Below, piece after piece: positions 22,553-33,337 of a DNA stretch of 64,000 nucleotides. Both the position numbers and the translations under genes were made by a program. The DNA is from Kalmusia sp. IMI 367209 (lineage: Eukaryota; Ascomycota; Dothideomycetes; Pleosporales; Didymosphaeriaceae). The notes beneath the pieces were generated by a model. The model worked only from the letters and a program-made list of their open reading frames with translations, searched no databases and had not been told where the DNA came from. The stretch's first letter is position 1, and each line of letters begins with the position of its first letter. The DNA lies in NCBI GenBank assembly GCA_027946365.1, contig JAPEUQ010000013.1, positions 806,001 to 870,000 on the forward strand, written 5' to 3'.

Positions 22553-23608
22553 TCACAATCTCCTAAGCACCATGCCATACCATACATGCATACCAATCCA
22601 CTTCCGGCCCCTCTCTCCCACCCTCCCGCTCTCCACGTCCTCCTTCGACATTTGCCGCTCCTTGAGACTGACCTGCGAATGGTTAGTATTCGTATCAGCA
22701 TCGGTTAGTTGTTGGCAACTCACCACTTCAAACCCTGCCCGTACGGCTGCTTCGACACTTTCCTTAGGTGTATGCGCGAAGCTCTGACCCCTGACTTTAA
22801 CACCCTCCGCGTTAATGAAGCCTGCCTGAGAGACCTTCCCCATCTCAGAATGCATGTTGGTGACCAACGCATACCCTCCCTCTTTGACGCACTTTGCCAG
22901 TATCCTGAAATACTTCTCCAGATCTACATGTTCTAGCACTAGCGTACTTAGCACGCCGTCCATGCCCCTCAGTCCTGCAAGCTTTGCCTCCGGATTGTCG
23001 ACCTCCGGGAAGTAATCCGCATGCTCGAGGAGGAGCGACCGTTGCGTACCCTCACCAATCAAGGGCCGCAGCTTCTTCGCCGCGACGTCTAGCATGCCAG
23101 CCGAGAAGTCTGACGCCGTAATGGAAATCCGGCGGTCGGGGTGCCATGCGTAGGCCAGTACTTTGGCAGTGTTGCGGCCGGTGCCGCAGCCAAGATCGAG
23201 CACATCTAATTTCTTGTTCTTGTTCGATGCTGCCACCAGGTCTAGAAAAGCGGGTAAAAGAGGTAAGAGTTCGAGGTCGTCGATAGCTTGGAGCATGTTG
23301 CCGTCTGTGTCGTAGACTGAGGCCCATTGGTTGTATGCGTCTTGTGTGGGGACGTTTTGTATTGGTGTTGAGGTCTTCGGGGGTGGGAGGATGGGTGTAG
23401 GTGTGGGAGGGCCTTGTGATTGCTTTGGTGTTTCGACATCGGTGAGCTGAGAGACTGTGGGCGAGGTTTGTGGAACAATAGGAGTCTTGACGGAGAATGG
23501 AGGGCCGGCATCGGAGGGGTCGGACTCAGTCGTTGAAAAGGAGGTGTTTGGGTTCTGAGTGTCGATGAGGGAGGTGTCGAAGGTCATGTTGACCGAGGGC
23601 TGGGTCAT
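22553..23608 (-). CDS. Class I SAM-dependent methyltransferase
   Basis: Exons 22724-23608 and 22553-22672 (334 residues), starting at ATG 23608; an upstream TTG in frame is not used. The first 90 residues are Ser/Thr/Pro-rich and look disordered. The Methyltransf_11-type domain follows: YNQWASVYDTDGN (about 92), motif I VLDLGCGTGR (136-145), ITASDFSAGMLDVA (acidic residue of motif II), and GVLSTLVLEHVDLEKYF. The 51-nt intron 22673-22723 (GTGAGT, branch CTAAC, CGCAG) is a multiple of three without stops, so retention would add 17 residues. The substrate is unknown; a small molecule is likelier than a protein, by subfamily look only. It is tail-to-tail with the eIF4E-like gene, 212 bp apart. 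Confidence 0.85.
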   Translation of the reverse strand: MTQPSVNMTFDTSLIDTQNPNTSFSTTESDPSDAGPPFSVKTPIVPQTSPTVSQLTDVETPKQSQGPPTPTPILPPPKTSTPIQNVPTQDAYNQWASVYDTDGNMLQAIDDLELLPLLPAFLDLVAASNKNKKLDVLDLGCGTGRNTAKVLAYAWHPDRRISITASDFSAGMLDVAAKKLRPLIGEGTQRSLLLEHADYFPEVDNPEAKLAGLRGMDGVLSTLVLEHVDLEKYFRILAKCVKEGGYALVTNMHSEMGKVSQAGFINAEGVKVRGQSFAHTPKESVEAAVRAGFEVVSCQQLTDADTNTNHSQVSLKERQMSKEDVESGRVGERGRKWIGMHVWYGMVLRRL

Positions 23609-24170
23609 TGTTGCTCGTGTATTCGAGGTGAGATTGATGTTGTTGGACTGAGACGGGAACGGTGGGACAGGTTCAAGGGCACTTCGTGGAGAAGGGTTGT
23701 AGGATGTAGTCAATTTAGATGTGGGTCAAGAGAACAGAGATAAGAAGTTTTAAATGGATCTGCTAATGTGAAGCTACTGCGGGGTAGAAGAGAATCGGGA
23801 GCCTTCCAACCTGAATATTCAATTGAGGGGTGCCTTAGGTGGAATATATATATGAAGCGATGCGCGCCCTGCCGCTTTTCCCCATCCCAATTAGGCAATG
23901 TTGTAGTGCAAGACGCGAGCCAGATGACTCACGTCTGCATGCAGCAGCTACGCCAAGTCACGAGTCGACGCGCTACTCGGCGCCGAAGTAAATAAGTTCG
24001 TGTCTCCATACTCTGGTACCGAATAGTAACCTGAGGCGCCCGAATATGTGCACTATACTAATGCTGTGCTGTCATTTTCGCCCGCTCGTCCGCCCTTTTC
24101 ATTACCGATATCTTCATTATAGGTGATGTACATGTTATGTTACAGACTATGCAAGTCAAAGCAGACGCTC
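23609..24170. other. Intergenic
   Basis: Contains the methyltransferase upstream region and the downstream region of the Sam37-like gene. No further gene was seen. Confidence 0.5.
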
Positions 24171-25206
24171 CTATACGTGGCCAGAGAAGTAGGATGTGAG
24201 TATGCGGTTGCGGTGGCCTGTCAGGTTCCTCCGCGAGAGCAGCGCGTCGCGCAGGCGCGTGTCGACCCATCCCTTGCCCAGAGTATCATCCATGAGCAAG
24301 TGAGTGTAAGAGAAGACGCTAGCATCGAAAAGACCAGGCTTCGTAGCCCCGAAAAACCATGAGTCTTCCCCTAGAGCAGCCTCGAGCGCTTCGAAGGCTT
24401 CCTCTGCCTGCTTGTGCAGTTCTTCGGCATCGATGATAGCTGAGAACTTGAGGAGCTCATTTTCGGCTGCTTGGCGAAGCTCTCGGGCAATCTTGAGGCG
24501 CACGAAAGGATTCGTGGAGGTAGGGAGGATATAGAGGGGCTCGGCGAGGGAGGTCGAATTCGAGGAGAGGTAGATGCTGTATAGCTACGGTAGGATTAGC
24601 TAGAATCCAAGGGGCTTGAGCACAAGATATCATACCCATGCCCTTCGTATACGGTGATCCAGAAGCGAAAGATATGCTTCGTACCGCAGATCGCCCGGCT
24701 CCTCAATTGCTGTGGAGCTGTTGTCCATTCCCCATCTTTGTAACTTGCCCGACGGCACTGGAGGCGGAGACTTCGACGTGTCCGTAGACGCCGGGAGGAG
24801 AAATGGAAGCACTCCGCTCGGCGAAGCATGATTGTTTGACGAAGCGATTTGAAAGTCGATATCGGAGAAATTCAAGTATGCCTATATGCCATCCAGTTGA
24901 TTAGGTGGTGAAATCTAGCATACCGAGAGCGCTGCTTACCTGCCACTTCAAGCATGCTGGGTTGTATGACGGCGCCCCTTCTGCTGCCCCCTTTTCTGTT
25001 GCGAAGACGTATAGTGTATGCGCATCACGATTTCTCGGCGCACGCTGGGGTAGGTCGTTCGCCGCGTATGTCTGGAGCGGAAAGCGGTCGAACAGCTGCT
25101 TTATGGGCGCCGGAACCGCGAAGATGCCGCGAGACGCAGCAGGCTGTGCACTTCGGGTGCCTTGGGATGCATCATCTTGGTCGTTGCGCTCGGTGGTCAT
25201 GGTCAT
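24171..25206 (-). CDS. Sam37/metaxin-like mitochondrial outer-membrane protein
   Basis: Exons 24940-25206, 24636-24881 and 24171-24584 (308 residues), all phase 0. The N-terminal thioredoxin-like part has FDRFPLQTYAANDLPQR, HTLYVF and SYNPACLKWQAYLNFSDIDF, joined across the first intron. Then come SPSGVLPFLLP and DLRYEAYLSLLDHRIRRAW. The C-terminal GST-like part has EDSWFFGATKPGLFDASVFS and YTHLLMD. This order is that of metaxins and fungal Sam37/Tom37, a subunit of the SAM complex that helps release beta-barrel precursors into the outer membrane. There is no clear C-terminal TM, as in metaxin 2-type members. Two ATGs (25206 and 25200) are close together; the first is used. It is head-to-head with the SRPK-like kinase, 428 bp apart. 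Confidence 0.85.
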
Positions 25207-25634
25207 TTCGAGGTCGGCAATGCGACGCTCAAAAGTTCAATGGCAGATGCGGAAGTAACGCGCTCGCCTATTCTTGCCCGTTTTACTACTAGAGAAGGCA
25301 CTCACCATCACCCACCAGCAAAGCATTACTCACTGTGCACCATCAGCCCATTCCAGCTGCCGCGAACCTGGTTCAATTGATATTTCGCTGCGTCCGAGAT
25401 GTTGCAATTCGTGCGGCTTTCGAGAGTTCCACCGTGCCAGAAGATCACTACACGGATCAAGTAACCCCGAGCATGGGCAAGACTAAAGTGAAGGTCAAGT
25501 GAAGCGCAGGTTATCAACGCTCTGACCCTTCAAACTGACTTCGTTTGTGCACTGTGATACGACGTTCCTTGACAATTTCCACAACGCTTCCCACACCGCG
25601 CCAATCAATCAACTTCCCACCTGACTTATGCACA
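25207..25634. promoter_or_regulatory. Bidirectional promoter region
   Basis: 428 bp between the divergent starts of the Sam37-like and SRPK-like genes. No TATA box is evident and no other gene is seen. Confidence 0.45.
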
Positions 25635-27058
25635 ATGAGCCTCCTCTCTAAGCTTCAACAACTGCAGGTAAACACTGCTTTGCGGACAGTTTCATCAAGA
25701 CGCTTCTCTATGCTCAACTGTTCGTACACTTGCAATCTCCTCGCAGAACCGCCAGATCGATATCGGCCTGGCGGATACCACCCAATTCACCTAGGAGACG
25801 TCCTTGGAAACGGCAGATACAAGATCATTCATAAGCTAGGCTGGGGCGGCTTTTCTACAGTTTGGGCGGCAAGAGATAGAACGTAGAGCTCCATCAACCC
25901 CTCAACAAACGCGTGGGCTTACTTAAAACAGTTTGGATCAGAACGTGGCTATCAAAGTCAACATATCGAATACCACTACGGCTTCTCGTGAATCGCGCTA
26001 TTTGCAAAAGCTGTCCACTGATGATACACACGACCACGCTCCTTCTCACATTCTCCGCTATCTAGACGAGTTTCAACTCTCTGGACCAAACGGACAACAT
26101 CTATGCATCGTGACTGAGCTTTTGGGGCCAAGTGTTGCCGTGGCTCTCGATACACAGGGTTTCAGTGGCGGCAGGCTGCCGACACAGTGGCTCACAAAAT
26201 TTGTCAAGAATTTTCTCCAGGCCCTCGACTACCTTCACCAGAGGAAAATTGCCCATGGCGGTGCGTGTAAACCCTGAGCACAACAGTATCTTTCATCTAA
26301 CAAGTAGTAGACATTCACACGGGCAACATCGCCTTCAGAGAAAAGGACTGGGACTATCTCTCTGAGGAAGAACTGCTATCACGTCTAGGTAATCCACTCA
26401 CTTGTGAGGTCATGCGTAACGGAGGCGGCTCCTTAGAGATAGGCGTGCCGAGATACCTCGTTGAGCCGAGCTCTCTGAAGGTCTCAAAACCACCTTCTCC
26501 GTGCCCAGACATGCGACTTATCGACCTCGGCCAAGCCTTCGGTGCAAACGACAGGCCCGAGACGTTGCATACCCCACTCGCACTGCAGGCACCAGAAGTT
26601 GTGTTCGAAGACAAATGGGATTATCGGGTTGACCTCTGGAGTGCAGGCTGTACCGTGAGTTTAGCACAACGTCATGTTCGAAAAATTATACTAATGACAA
26701 TGTCTAGATCTTTGAGTTCATAGCAACTCAGCCTCCCTTCGATACAGTCTTCCAAACGAAGCAAATGCTTATCGACCAAATGGTCATGGAAATTGGAGAG
26801 CTACCGGCTCGATGGGCGGTGAAAGTGCCAGAGAAACCACCTCAGGTTTTCGGACCGGTGAACCTACTTGAAGAAGATCTTGATTTAAAATTAGAGGAGA
26901 TGCTGAGTTATCTATATTTCCTCCCAATAAGGCAACCAGAGCTCACTCGAGATCAAGTCATGGCATGGGCAAGAATTATCCGGAGGTTGATGAAGTTTGA
27001 ACCTAGCGAACGAGCATCAGCTGCTAGTGTCCTCCAAGAAAGCTGCTTTCTTGAGTAG
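25635..27058 (+). CDS. SRPK-like protein kinase
   Basis: Exons 25635-25882, 25932-26260, 26311-26654 and 26708-27058 (423 residues); all phases agree. It opens with a basic, serine-rich stretch (residues 1-30), then YRPGGYHPIHLGDVL and the glycine loop KLGWGGFSTVW typical of SRPK-family kinases. The VAIKV lysine is present. The catalytic loop reads HGDIHTGN (H191, D193, N198) instead of HRDxKxxN, and the metal motif is DLG (RLIDLGQAF) instead of DFG; both are usual in the fungal SRPK-like expansion. ALQAPEVVF and WDYRVDLWSAGCTIFEF match the APE and F-helix regions. Substrates are probably SR/RS-type sequences, but this divergent group is poorly characterised. The N-terminus could be a mitochondrial presequence. 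Confidence 0.88.
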
Positions 27059-27478
27059 TAGCATCAAAGATATCAGCAAATCAAGGCAGCTCAACAAACA
27101 TGATATATGAGCCCTAGCAAGCCTTGAAAGATAGGCTTACCAACGGCAGATTCACTGCTGGCGATAGCGTTAATTCGGACGTCTCCGCCGTACAGGAGCA
27201 ACCTGATATGTACCTAGAGGTGATCCATGAAACGCTTGGAAGAACATACCCAAAGGCATTCGCTTACCCGCCATGCATTCACCCTAGTCACTTCCAATGA
27301 CGTCAACCCGCATATTTCATCTTCCATCCCATGACACCAACACCGAATCGATCCTTGTCCCTTATATCTACATTTTATACATGCACCTTAATTCTAATAC
27401 TTATTGCTTGCCTCCACGTAGAAAAGACCCTCTGGGTTCCACTTACACTCTGAAGGGTATACGCACCACGTCTTCACC
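27059..27478. other. Intergenic
   Basis: 420 bp between tandem plus-strand genes. It presumably holds the promoter of the two-TM protein. No gene was seen. Confidence 0.45.
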
Positions 27479-28080
27479 ATGGGTATACCGTACTCGCGCG
27501 AGATCAACGCCGCCTTCGAGCAGGTCACGCCGCTCGTGGCGGCCGGCTTCAAGGTCCTGCAGACGATGAAGGACATTTCGATACTGCTGGCCGTCATACA
27601 GGTCCTTACCGTATTCTTTCTCGCGCTGATACTATTCGTCATGGTACTGCTAGTTTACTCTGTGAATCCGGACCTGGAAGTACGTTCTTTTTTCTCTTTT
27701 CTCGGCAATCTATATACATTCTTTCCTTACGATGGCTGCGAGTAGATGAGCTAAATATAATACAGGATGAGCGCCAACGCCTCGTCACCCCTTTCCTGCA
27801 GAAAGCCGCCTCCCTGTCCGTCTGGGGCGTTCTCAAGGGAACGATCAGCGTGATTGGAGGCATCTCTCTTGTTTTGGGCGCCACGTGGTATTTTTATCGA
27901 CTAGATCACGAGGAAAAGCATGATCTAGAGCAGACGGCGGATGAGGATGCGGATAAGGCGCTGGAGAGCATCGAGGGCGGAAAGGGGAAGAAGAAAAAGA
28001 AACAGAAGAATAAAGACAAGGGAGATAAGGGAAAGGACAAGGAGAAGGAAGAGGAAGGCGATGACGCAGAGCAGAATTAG
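27479..28080 (+). CDS. Small two-TM protein with lysine-rich tail
   Basis: Exons 27479-27679 and 27766-28080 (171 residues), phase 0 intron of 86 nt. The N-terminus MGIPYSRE fits the N-myristoylation pattern (G2, S6). Two hydrophobic segments follow: SILLAVIQVLTVFFLALILF (extended by VMVLLVYSV), and VWGVLKGTISVIGGISLVLG plus ATWYFY. They are separated by a short charged loop containing DERQRLVTPFLQKA. The last 60 residues are highly charged, with an acidic patch followed by repeated K/E/D-rich sequence. Both ends are predicted on the cytosolic side. I do not recognise the family. The clean gene structure and the splice restoring a second TM make a real gene likely. It is tail-to-tail with the CCCH gene. 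Confidence 0.72.
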
Positions 28081-28515
28081 GACGAGAAGTCATGGGTTAC
28101 ACAATAGCGAGAATCACTAGTGGTTCTTAAACGACGAGAATAGTGTCAAATTCCAGGGAAACAAATACAGATCCATCAGCTAAAGCTAATTAATCATCGA
28201 TGTTGTAATGGGTAATAGTCTATACAGATTAAATCGCCTACTTCCTATTGTATAGCCTTGAGGGTAACAACTCCTATCAATCTTGTTTTGCTATCCCTCA
28301 ACTTGGTTGTCACGGTCTGCCCTAGCGTCATCCACTTATGCAAGATGCATTCTGGTACAGCACAGTCAAAGTTCATAGAGTAAAGATCAGATCTGTATTC
28401 ATGGATTTACCAAGGGTATCAACTGTTTACCATCAGAGGTATAATTAATCCTGTTACCCCTCAGCGCCTGAGTCACGCCACATACGCCTTTACCAGAGCG
28501 CCATTGGCCCGAAAC
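28081..28515. other. Intergenic between convergent genes
   Basis: 435 bp containing 3' untranslated regions only; nothing else was recognised. Confidence 0.45.
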
Positions 28516-30266
28516 CTAACGAATTACCAAAGTCTTCACAACGTTACAATCAATGTCATGGAGGTTCTCTGGAAACTTGCAGTTATCACCGAAAATGCAG
28601 GTTTTAGTGCCCTTCACCTTATTGGTCTTTGACGCAGGGGCCGGGCAGCGGTGACCGTAGATGCATTTAATGTCCTGACAGGCGCTGCCATTCTGACAAG
28701 GGGCCATGCGCGCAACTAGACGAAGGGTGGCTATCTCGGCTTCGGTGGGTTTGTAGTCATGACTAAGGAGTCAGTGCGTTATAATATATCTAAGCGGGTG
28801 ACTTACAGATGCGTGCAGTTATTACGAAAAGGGCACTCGTCGCGTAGAAAATGCACATTACACATTTTGATCTTCTTGATCCGGTCTACTTCAGCTTTGT
28901 CGTAATCACGACTAGGGGGATCGATGCGTTGGCCGCTACGATTGCGGGCGATAACTTCTTCGCGGTTGATGGGTTTATATTGTGGAATGGGCGTGTCCGG
29001 CGGCGGAGGCGCGGCGGCCTTCGCAGCCCAGTTCATGCGTTTGCTGATGGAAGCGCTTGGGAACATGTCCGAAGCTATTGTCGATGAGGACGACGTCCGA
29101 GGTAGGTCACCTACAGCCATGTTAAACGGCGGCGGTAGGCGAGTAGGCAAGCCGTTCATCATGTTAAAGTTCTTGACGGCAGGAGACGCCCCCAAAACGT
29201 TGATCTTACTATCACGGAACAGGCCGGAAAACTTCTTAGTCTTGTACGGCAAGATTGCAAGCTCCTTTCCAAAGGGAACGCCTTCTAGTAGTGTCACTTT
29301 GGAGACTTTGGTCTGGTCCAGCATATACTCCTCTAAGGGGCGGGCAAAGCCATTATCGTGTGAGCACCCGAAGAAGACTTGGCGACAATGAAAGTCGTCA
29401 ATGAACAGTTTCAGTGATTCTTCAGATGGTCAGTCATGTAGTTGCCTCAGGTTGACTTTTACAGTAGCCACATACCAACGATTTTGTCGTCTGCGCGATC
29501 TTTCCCGGGGCCGACGTCAATGAAATCAAACAAAGTCCTCCCGGTTGTAAAACCACGGGCAAATTCTTCGAATTGGCTGACATGCTCCGTAATTCCGGCC
29601 TTCACGAGGACCTCAGAAAGACCCTTGACGTTGGCGTAAATGCGGCAAACCACGCGAGAGGTGGTGGGGATGTTGTTCGTCTCCCGCTCTACGTAACCAA
29701 GAATTTCGTGATAGAGCCTAGCCGCAGCATGTTTCCCGCCAATCAAGCCTTCCCGGATGAAGTCGTCTTGAAAGATCATGCCGTCGCCGTCGAGCAGGAC
29801 CATGATATACGGGTTGCGCTCCTGTGTCGTGTGAGTTACAATATGTCCCAGGTCAACTCTGATCATAACACGTCTGCAGGCTTCCGAATCAAACTTGTAC
29901 AAATGCTACATACTAGAGCTCCATGCATGGCCGCCAATTGTTGCTTCGTTTGTTGGAGGTAAAGGATATTACCCTGTTGTGTCGCCAAGCGCTGGTACTC
30001 CCGAGAAACGAAGTCATATCGCGTCATGATTTCCTGTGACGATTAGAAACGTTGATGGTAGATAGGGTAGCACAACATACCTCAAGTAGCTGTCGCTTTT
30101 CCAGGTCGTTTTGAAATACGGTGTTTATGCGGGCCCACAGGACGTCCGAATCGCTGCTGCCGTTGGCGTAACCTCCATTGCTCGGTTGAACAGCAGGACT
30201 GGATATAGATGTGCCGATGGGGGCTACGGGCGAGTGGCGGTTGGAGAAGAAGGATGCTGGTGCCAT
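28516..30266 (-). CDS. DUF7923/CCCH zinc-finger RNA-binding protein
   Basis: Exons 30081-30266, 29914-30033, 29476-29821, 28807-29419 and 28516-28762 (503 residues); all phases fit. A short N-terminus is followed by a coiled-coil-like stretch, then a nuclease-like (NYN/PIN-resembling) domain. It begins ERNPYIMVLLDGDGMIFQDD and continues through GGKHAAARLYHEILGYV, GRTLFDFIDVGPGKDRADDK and QVFFGCSHDNGFA. I recall this as DUF7923. After a proline/alanine linker come CCCH fingers: CNVHFLRDECPFRNNC..H, CQNGSACQDIKCIYGH, and a degenerate third starting CIFGDNC. The architecture suggests RNA binding with possible endonuclease action, because the conserved acidic residues (DGD, D..G..KDRADDK) are those a NYN active site would use; this is inference. 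It shares a 697-bp divergent promoter with the Irc22-like gene. Confidence 0.82.
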
Positions 30267-30963
30267 GACGACCGCTGAGCAATTGGAACGTAACAACGAA
30301 GTGGACGTGGGGGTAATTAGTTGGAGCAGATGCAAGAAACCATGTAGAAAATAGTGAGAGTGGTGGTTGTGGTTGTGGTAGAGGTGTGGCGGGTCCGTCG
30401 AAGTGACTGGCCCACGGTAGAGAATGGGGAAGCAAAGGTGAATTGAGAAAGGAAGGCACGGCTGAGTCAAATGTCCTGGGGTGACTGGAGCCACGCTGCA
30501 GAGGACCGCAAACTAGAAATTACTTGTAAGAAGCTGCTGGCTGGGTGAGTCCTGTGCTTGCAGTTAGTGCTCGCTGGGACGAGATATCTGAGACCAGCCC
30601 TGCAAACACGGCCTGCGGCGTACGGCGCACTGCAGCGGTGGCGGTGAACAGGCGCCGAGCAAGCCAATTGCGCAGGAGAACAAGGCTGCTACACGGCCAG
30701 TGTCTCGGTGTGCAACGACTGCTCTCGTCGTCTTTGCGCAAAGACAGCCGTGGAACAGAGCAAGGTCGCTGTGTTGAGCCCAGAGCAAGACGCGACGATT
30801 GGCCTGGCGAGCAGTGGCGCCCCGTTTCGGTTAGCCCGCGGCTGCAGCTGCAGCTTTGGGCGGGCCCACTCCATGGAAGGCCACGTTCGTACACCCGGAC
30901 ATCCTCGCATCCCCTCTCTCCTGCACGCATCTGTCGCCCTGCCTGATTCCAGTCGCCGCCACC
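30267..30963. promoter_or_regulatory. Bidirectional promoter region
   Basis: 697 bp between the divergent starts of the CCCH and Irc22-like genes. GC-rich in its right half, with many chance ORFs on both strands; none is supported. Confidence 0.45.
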
Positions 30964-31923
30964 ATGATCTCCTGGAAGCTCTCGACCCTGTTCTTGCTGT
31001 CCCTGCGGGCGCTCAATGCCTTCGCAGCGATCGAGGTGAGGAGACCCTGTAATTTTGACCGTGCATGACATCAACCCGCTGACACGAGCTTCCTACTCCC
31101 AGGTCGAGAACGTCGAAGAAGTCGTCGAAGAGCCCCAGACGCCCAATCTCAAGGTCGCCATCACGGCCAGCTTTCCGCAGTCGGAGATCTTCGGCGTCAA
31201 GCTGATCAACGGCCACGCGACCCAGGCCCGCCTCTCCATCGACAACCAGGAGCCTGAGCCCGTCACCGTCGCCATCGTCGGCGGCTCGCTTATCAAAGAT
31301 GCGGGCGCCGAGACCCATATCCTCCGTAACCTGACTGGTCAACGCTATGGGCTGGAGATTCCTGCGGGCGAGGAGCAGACGTTGACGTACAGCTTCGCTA
31401 CCGAGATGCACCCCCAGGACGTGCGTCTGCAGCTTGTCGCTGTGCTTCAGGACAAGAAGAACGCCTTCTACACCGTCTCTGTCTACAACGAGACTGTTTC
31501 CATCGTTGAGGCGCCGACCAGCATCTTTGATCCGCAGATGTATGCACTCTCCCGCTCTCTGAAGACTTACCCCACCTCCGATACTGGATTGGCTGGCTAA
31601 CCACATGTTCTAGCATCTTCCTGTACCTTGTCCTTCTCGGCGCTTTCGGCGGAACTGTTTTCTTCATTTACAACACTTGGATCACTACCCTCTTCCCCCA
31701 GCAGAGGCGCGGTGGTAAGGGCGGTGAGCGCGCGAAGAAGTCCTCCGGTGGCTCAAAGAAGGTCGATCCAGCTGAACAGGTCTCTGTTGTCGGTGCCGAC
31801 GGCCCTGCCGTCACTAGCGGCTCAAAGGCCTATGATGAGAGCTGGATTCCGGCCCAGCATCTCCAGCGTCCGGAAGCCAAGCGCATCCGGAGCGGTACCC
31901 CGAAGACCAAGGTCAAGAGCTAA
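30964..31923 (+). CDS. irc22: Irc22 / TRAP-alpha-like ER membrane protein
   Basis: Exons 30964-31035, 31103-31539 and 31614-31923 (272 residues), with matching phases. The signal peptide is MISWKLSTLFLLSLRALNAF followed by AA. A luminal domain follows, with ITASFPQSEIFGVKLINGHA, TVAIVGGSL, GEEQTLTYSFATEMHPQDVR and VYNETVSIVE, and N-glycosylation sequons NLT and NET. One TM (IFLYLVLLGAFGGTVFFIY) starts right after the third splice junction. The cytosolic tail is basic and Gly/Lys-rich, with ESWIPAQHLQRP near the end. Topology and motifs match the fungal Irc22 branch of translocon-associated protein alpha. TRAP assists Sec61 translocation; the fungal function is less well known. Confidence 0.88.
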
Positions 31924-32302
31924 GCGAATATCTGTATTTGCAGGATAAGAGAGGGGTTTTGGTGTCGCGAGATGGCGTGTTTGATTTGGACGTTACTGGG
32001 CTATGCTTGGCTAACAGCATGTTATTCTTATGCTAGAGGCTCGTTGTACGGTGTAGGAAAAGAGTTGGATTTAAAAATGTTGGATTGTATGGACCTGGCT
32101 ATGGGAGGGTACATCGTCATTGTACGGATCATTGGATATGGACAAACACACTATGTTTGGAATTGTACAACTATATTAACGACACCCCAAAAGTTTACTG
32201 GTTTTGCAAAACTAAGGGAATCAATGGGAACAATCATTGTCAAGGGTATATGCTGCTATTAAAATCACGATTCGCTCAATGACAGATATGAGGGGCCATC
32301 GG
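31924..32302. other. Intergenic between convergent genes
   Basis: 379 bp of 3' flanks of the Irc22-like and aprataxin genes; nothing else seen. Confidence 0.45.
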
Positions 32303-33337
32303 TCACTCTATCTTCCACTCCCTAACCTCTTCCCCTAGATGCTCCTGCAGCGCCTTGAACTTGTTCCTGAAATTTCTTCCACACCTCCAACACACCAAGT
32401 CCCAGCTCGGCCAGTTCCCCGGGTGGAATCTCGTCGAACCCTCCTCTAACGGAAACTGATCCATACTCACCAGAAAGCTCGTCTGAAAGCTCAAATAGTG
32501 TTTTTTCGTCTTGAACCATGGACTCGCCATCTCCCGCGACAGCACATGCACGTGCAGGTGGTTCATGGAGGGATGCGTGTGCACGCCCGCTATTATCTCG
32601 CGCCGCCAGTCTCGACCGGGAGGTAGTTCCTCATCTCGCTTTTCCGGCGGCGGCGGGTCTGGGGAGGACATGAGGTCTTCGAGGGCGGATTGGTAGGGCG
32701 CATCGGCGGCGCTGTGTTGCCCGTACTGGCGCCGGAGTTCGTTCGCTGCAAGGGTTTTGAGTCTCTCGATGCGGATCTTGACTTTTTCGAGGAAGTCTGG
32801 GTCGGAGGAGAGGGCTTCGAGTGGGTGTTGGTCGTAGAAGGTGGGGTCGCGCGGGAGGAGGAGAAGGTGTACGCTATACGCGCTTTCAGTTGGCATTTTG
32901 AAGAGAGGGAGGGGGGTTACGGCTGGTTAGGATCATACCTCGCTTTCGGAAATTTGTCCCGTATGACTACGAAATCGTCGTCGTACTCTACGACTCTGCC
33001 CTCCGGGTTCGTCTCCGGTTGTTCGATGTATACGAGCAAGCCGTCTCGGGGGTCGAGAAACCTCTTGGATGAGGCATGGGATGGCGGCGGTGGTTTGCCT
33101 TTGTTCGTGTTTTCGGCGGTAGCTTTCAGCTTTGCCTTCGGTCCGGACATGAGCTCTGTGACTGGGTTATTACTTTAGGTATTGATTGAAGTTGTGTGAT
33201 GTGCTGGTCTCACAGGCATTCCGCGGTGCTTGCATGACGTGACTGTCATCTGTCGAAGTATGTGGAGAGGCATCGCCGGTGATTTCTTCGGCAGTCATAG
33301 CATCGTCGGCGCGAATGATTGGGTCTTTGGGTGACAT
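32303..33337 (-). CDS. hnt3: Aprataxin-like DNA-adenylate hydrolase
   Basis: Exons 33214-33337, 32939-33161 and 32303-32873 (305 residues); phases agree. The first exon (MSPKDPIIRADDAMTAEEIT) joins the second as RNAFTELMSGPKAK. The HIT domain starts with FLDPRDGLLVYIEQPE and YDDDFVVIRDKFPKA, joined to SVHLLLLPRD. It ends with the histidine triad HLHVHVLSREM. The C2HE-type zinc finger follows: KKHYLSFQTSFLV and VCWRCGRNFRNKFKALQEHL, with closing EVREWK. Aprataxins remove AMP from abortive 5'-adenylated DNA ends, including ribonucleotide-derived ones, in the nucleus. There is no FHA domain, as expected in fungi. It is head-to-head with the DEAH helicase, 512 bp apart. Confidence 0.92.

Noticed and set aside
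25668..25746. Possible first intron of the SRPK-like gene (GTAAAC...CGCAG)
   Set aside because: 79 nt would break the frame before the conserved YRPGGYHP block, so the unspliced reading is kept.
32420..32480. Donor-like GTGAGT inside aprataxin exon 3
   Set aside because: The only nearby acceptor would give a 25-nt intron, and the unspliced frame matches the family.
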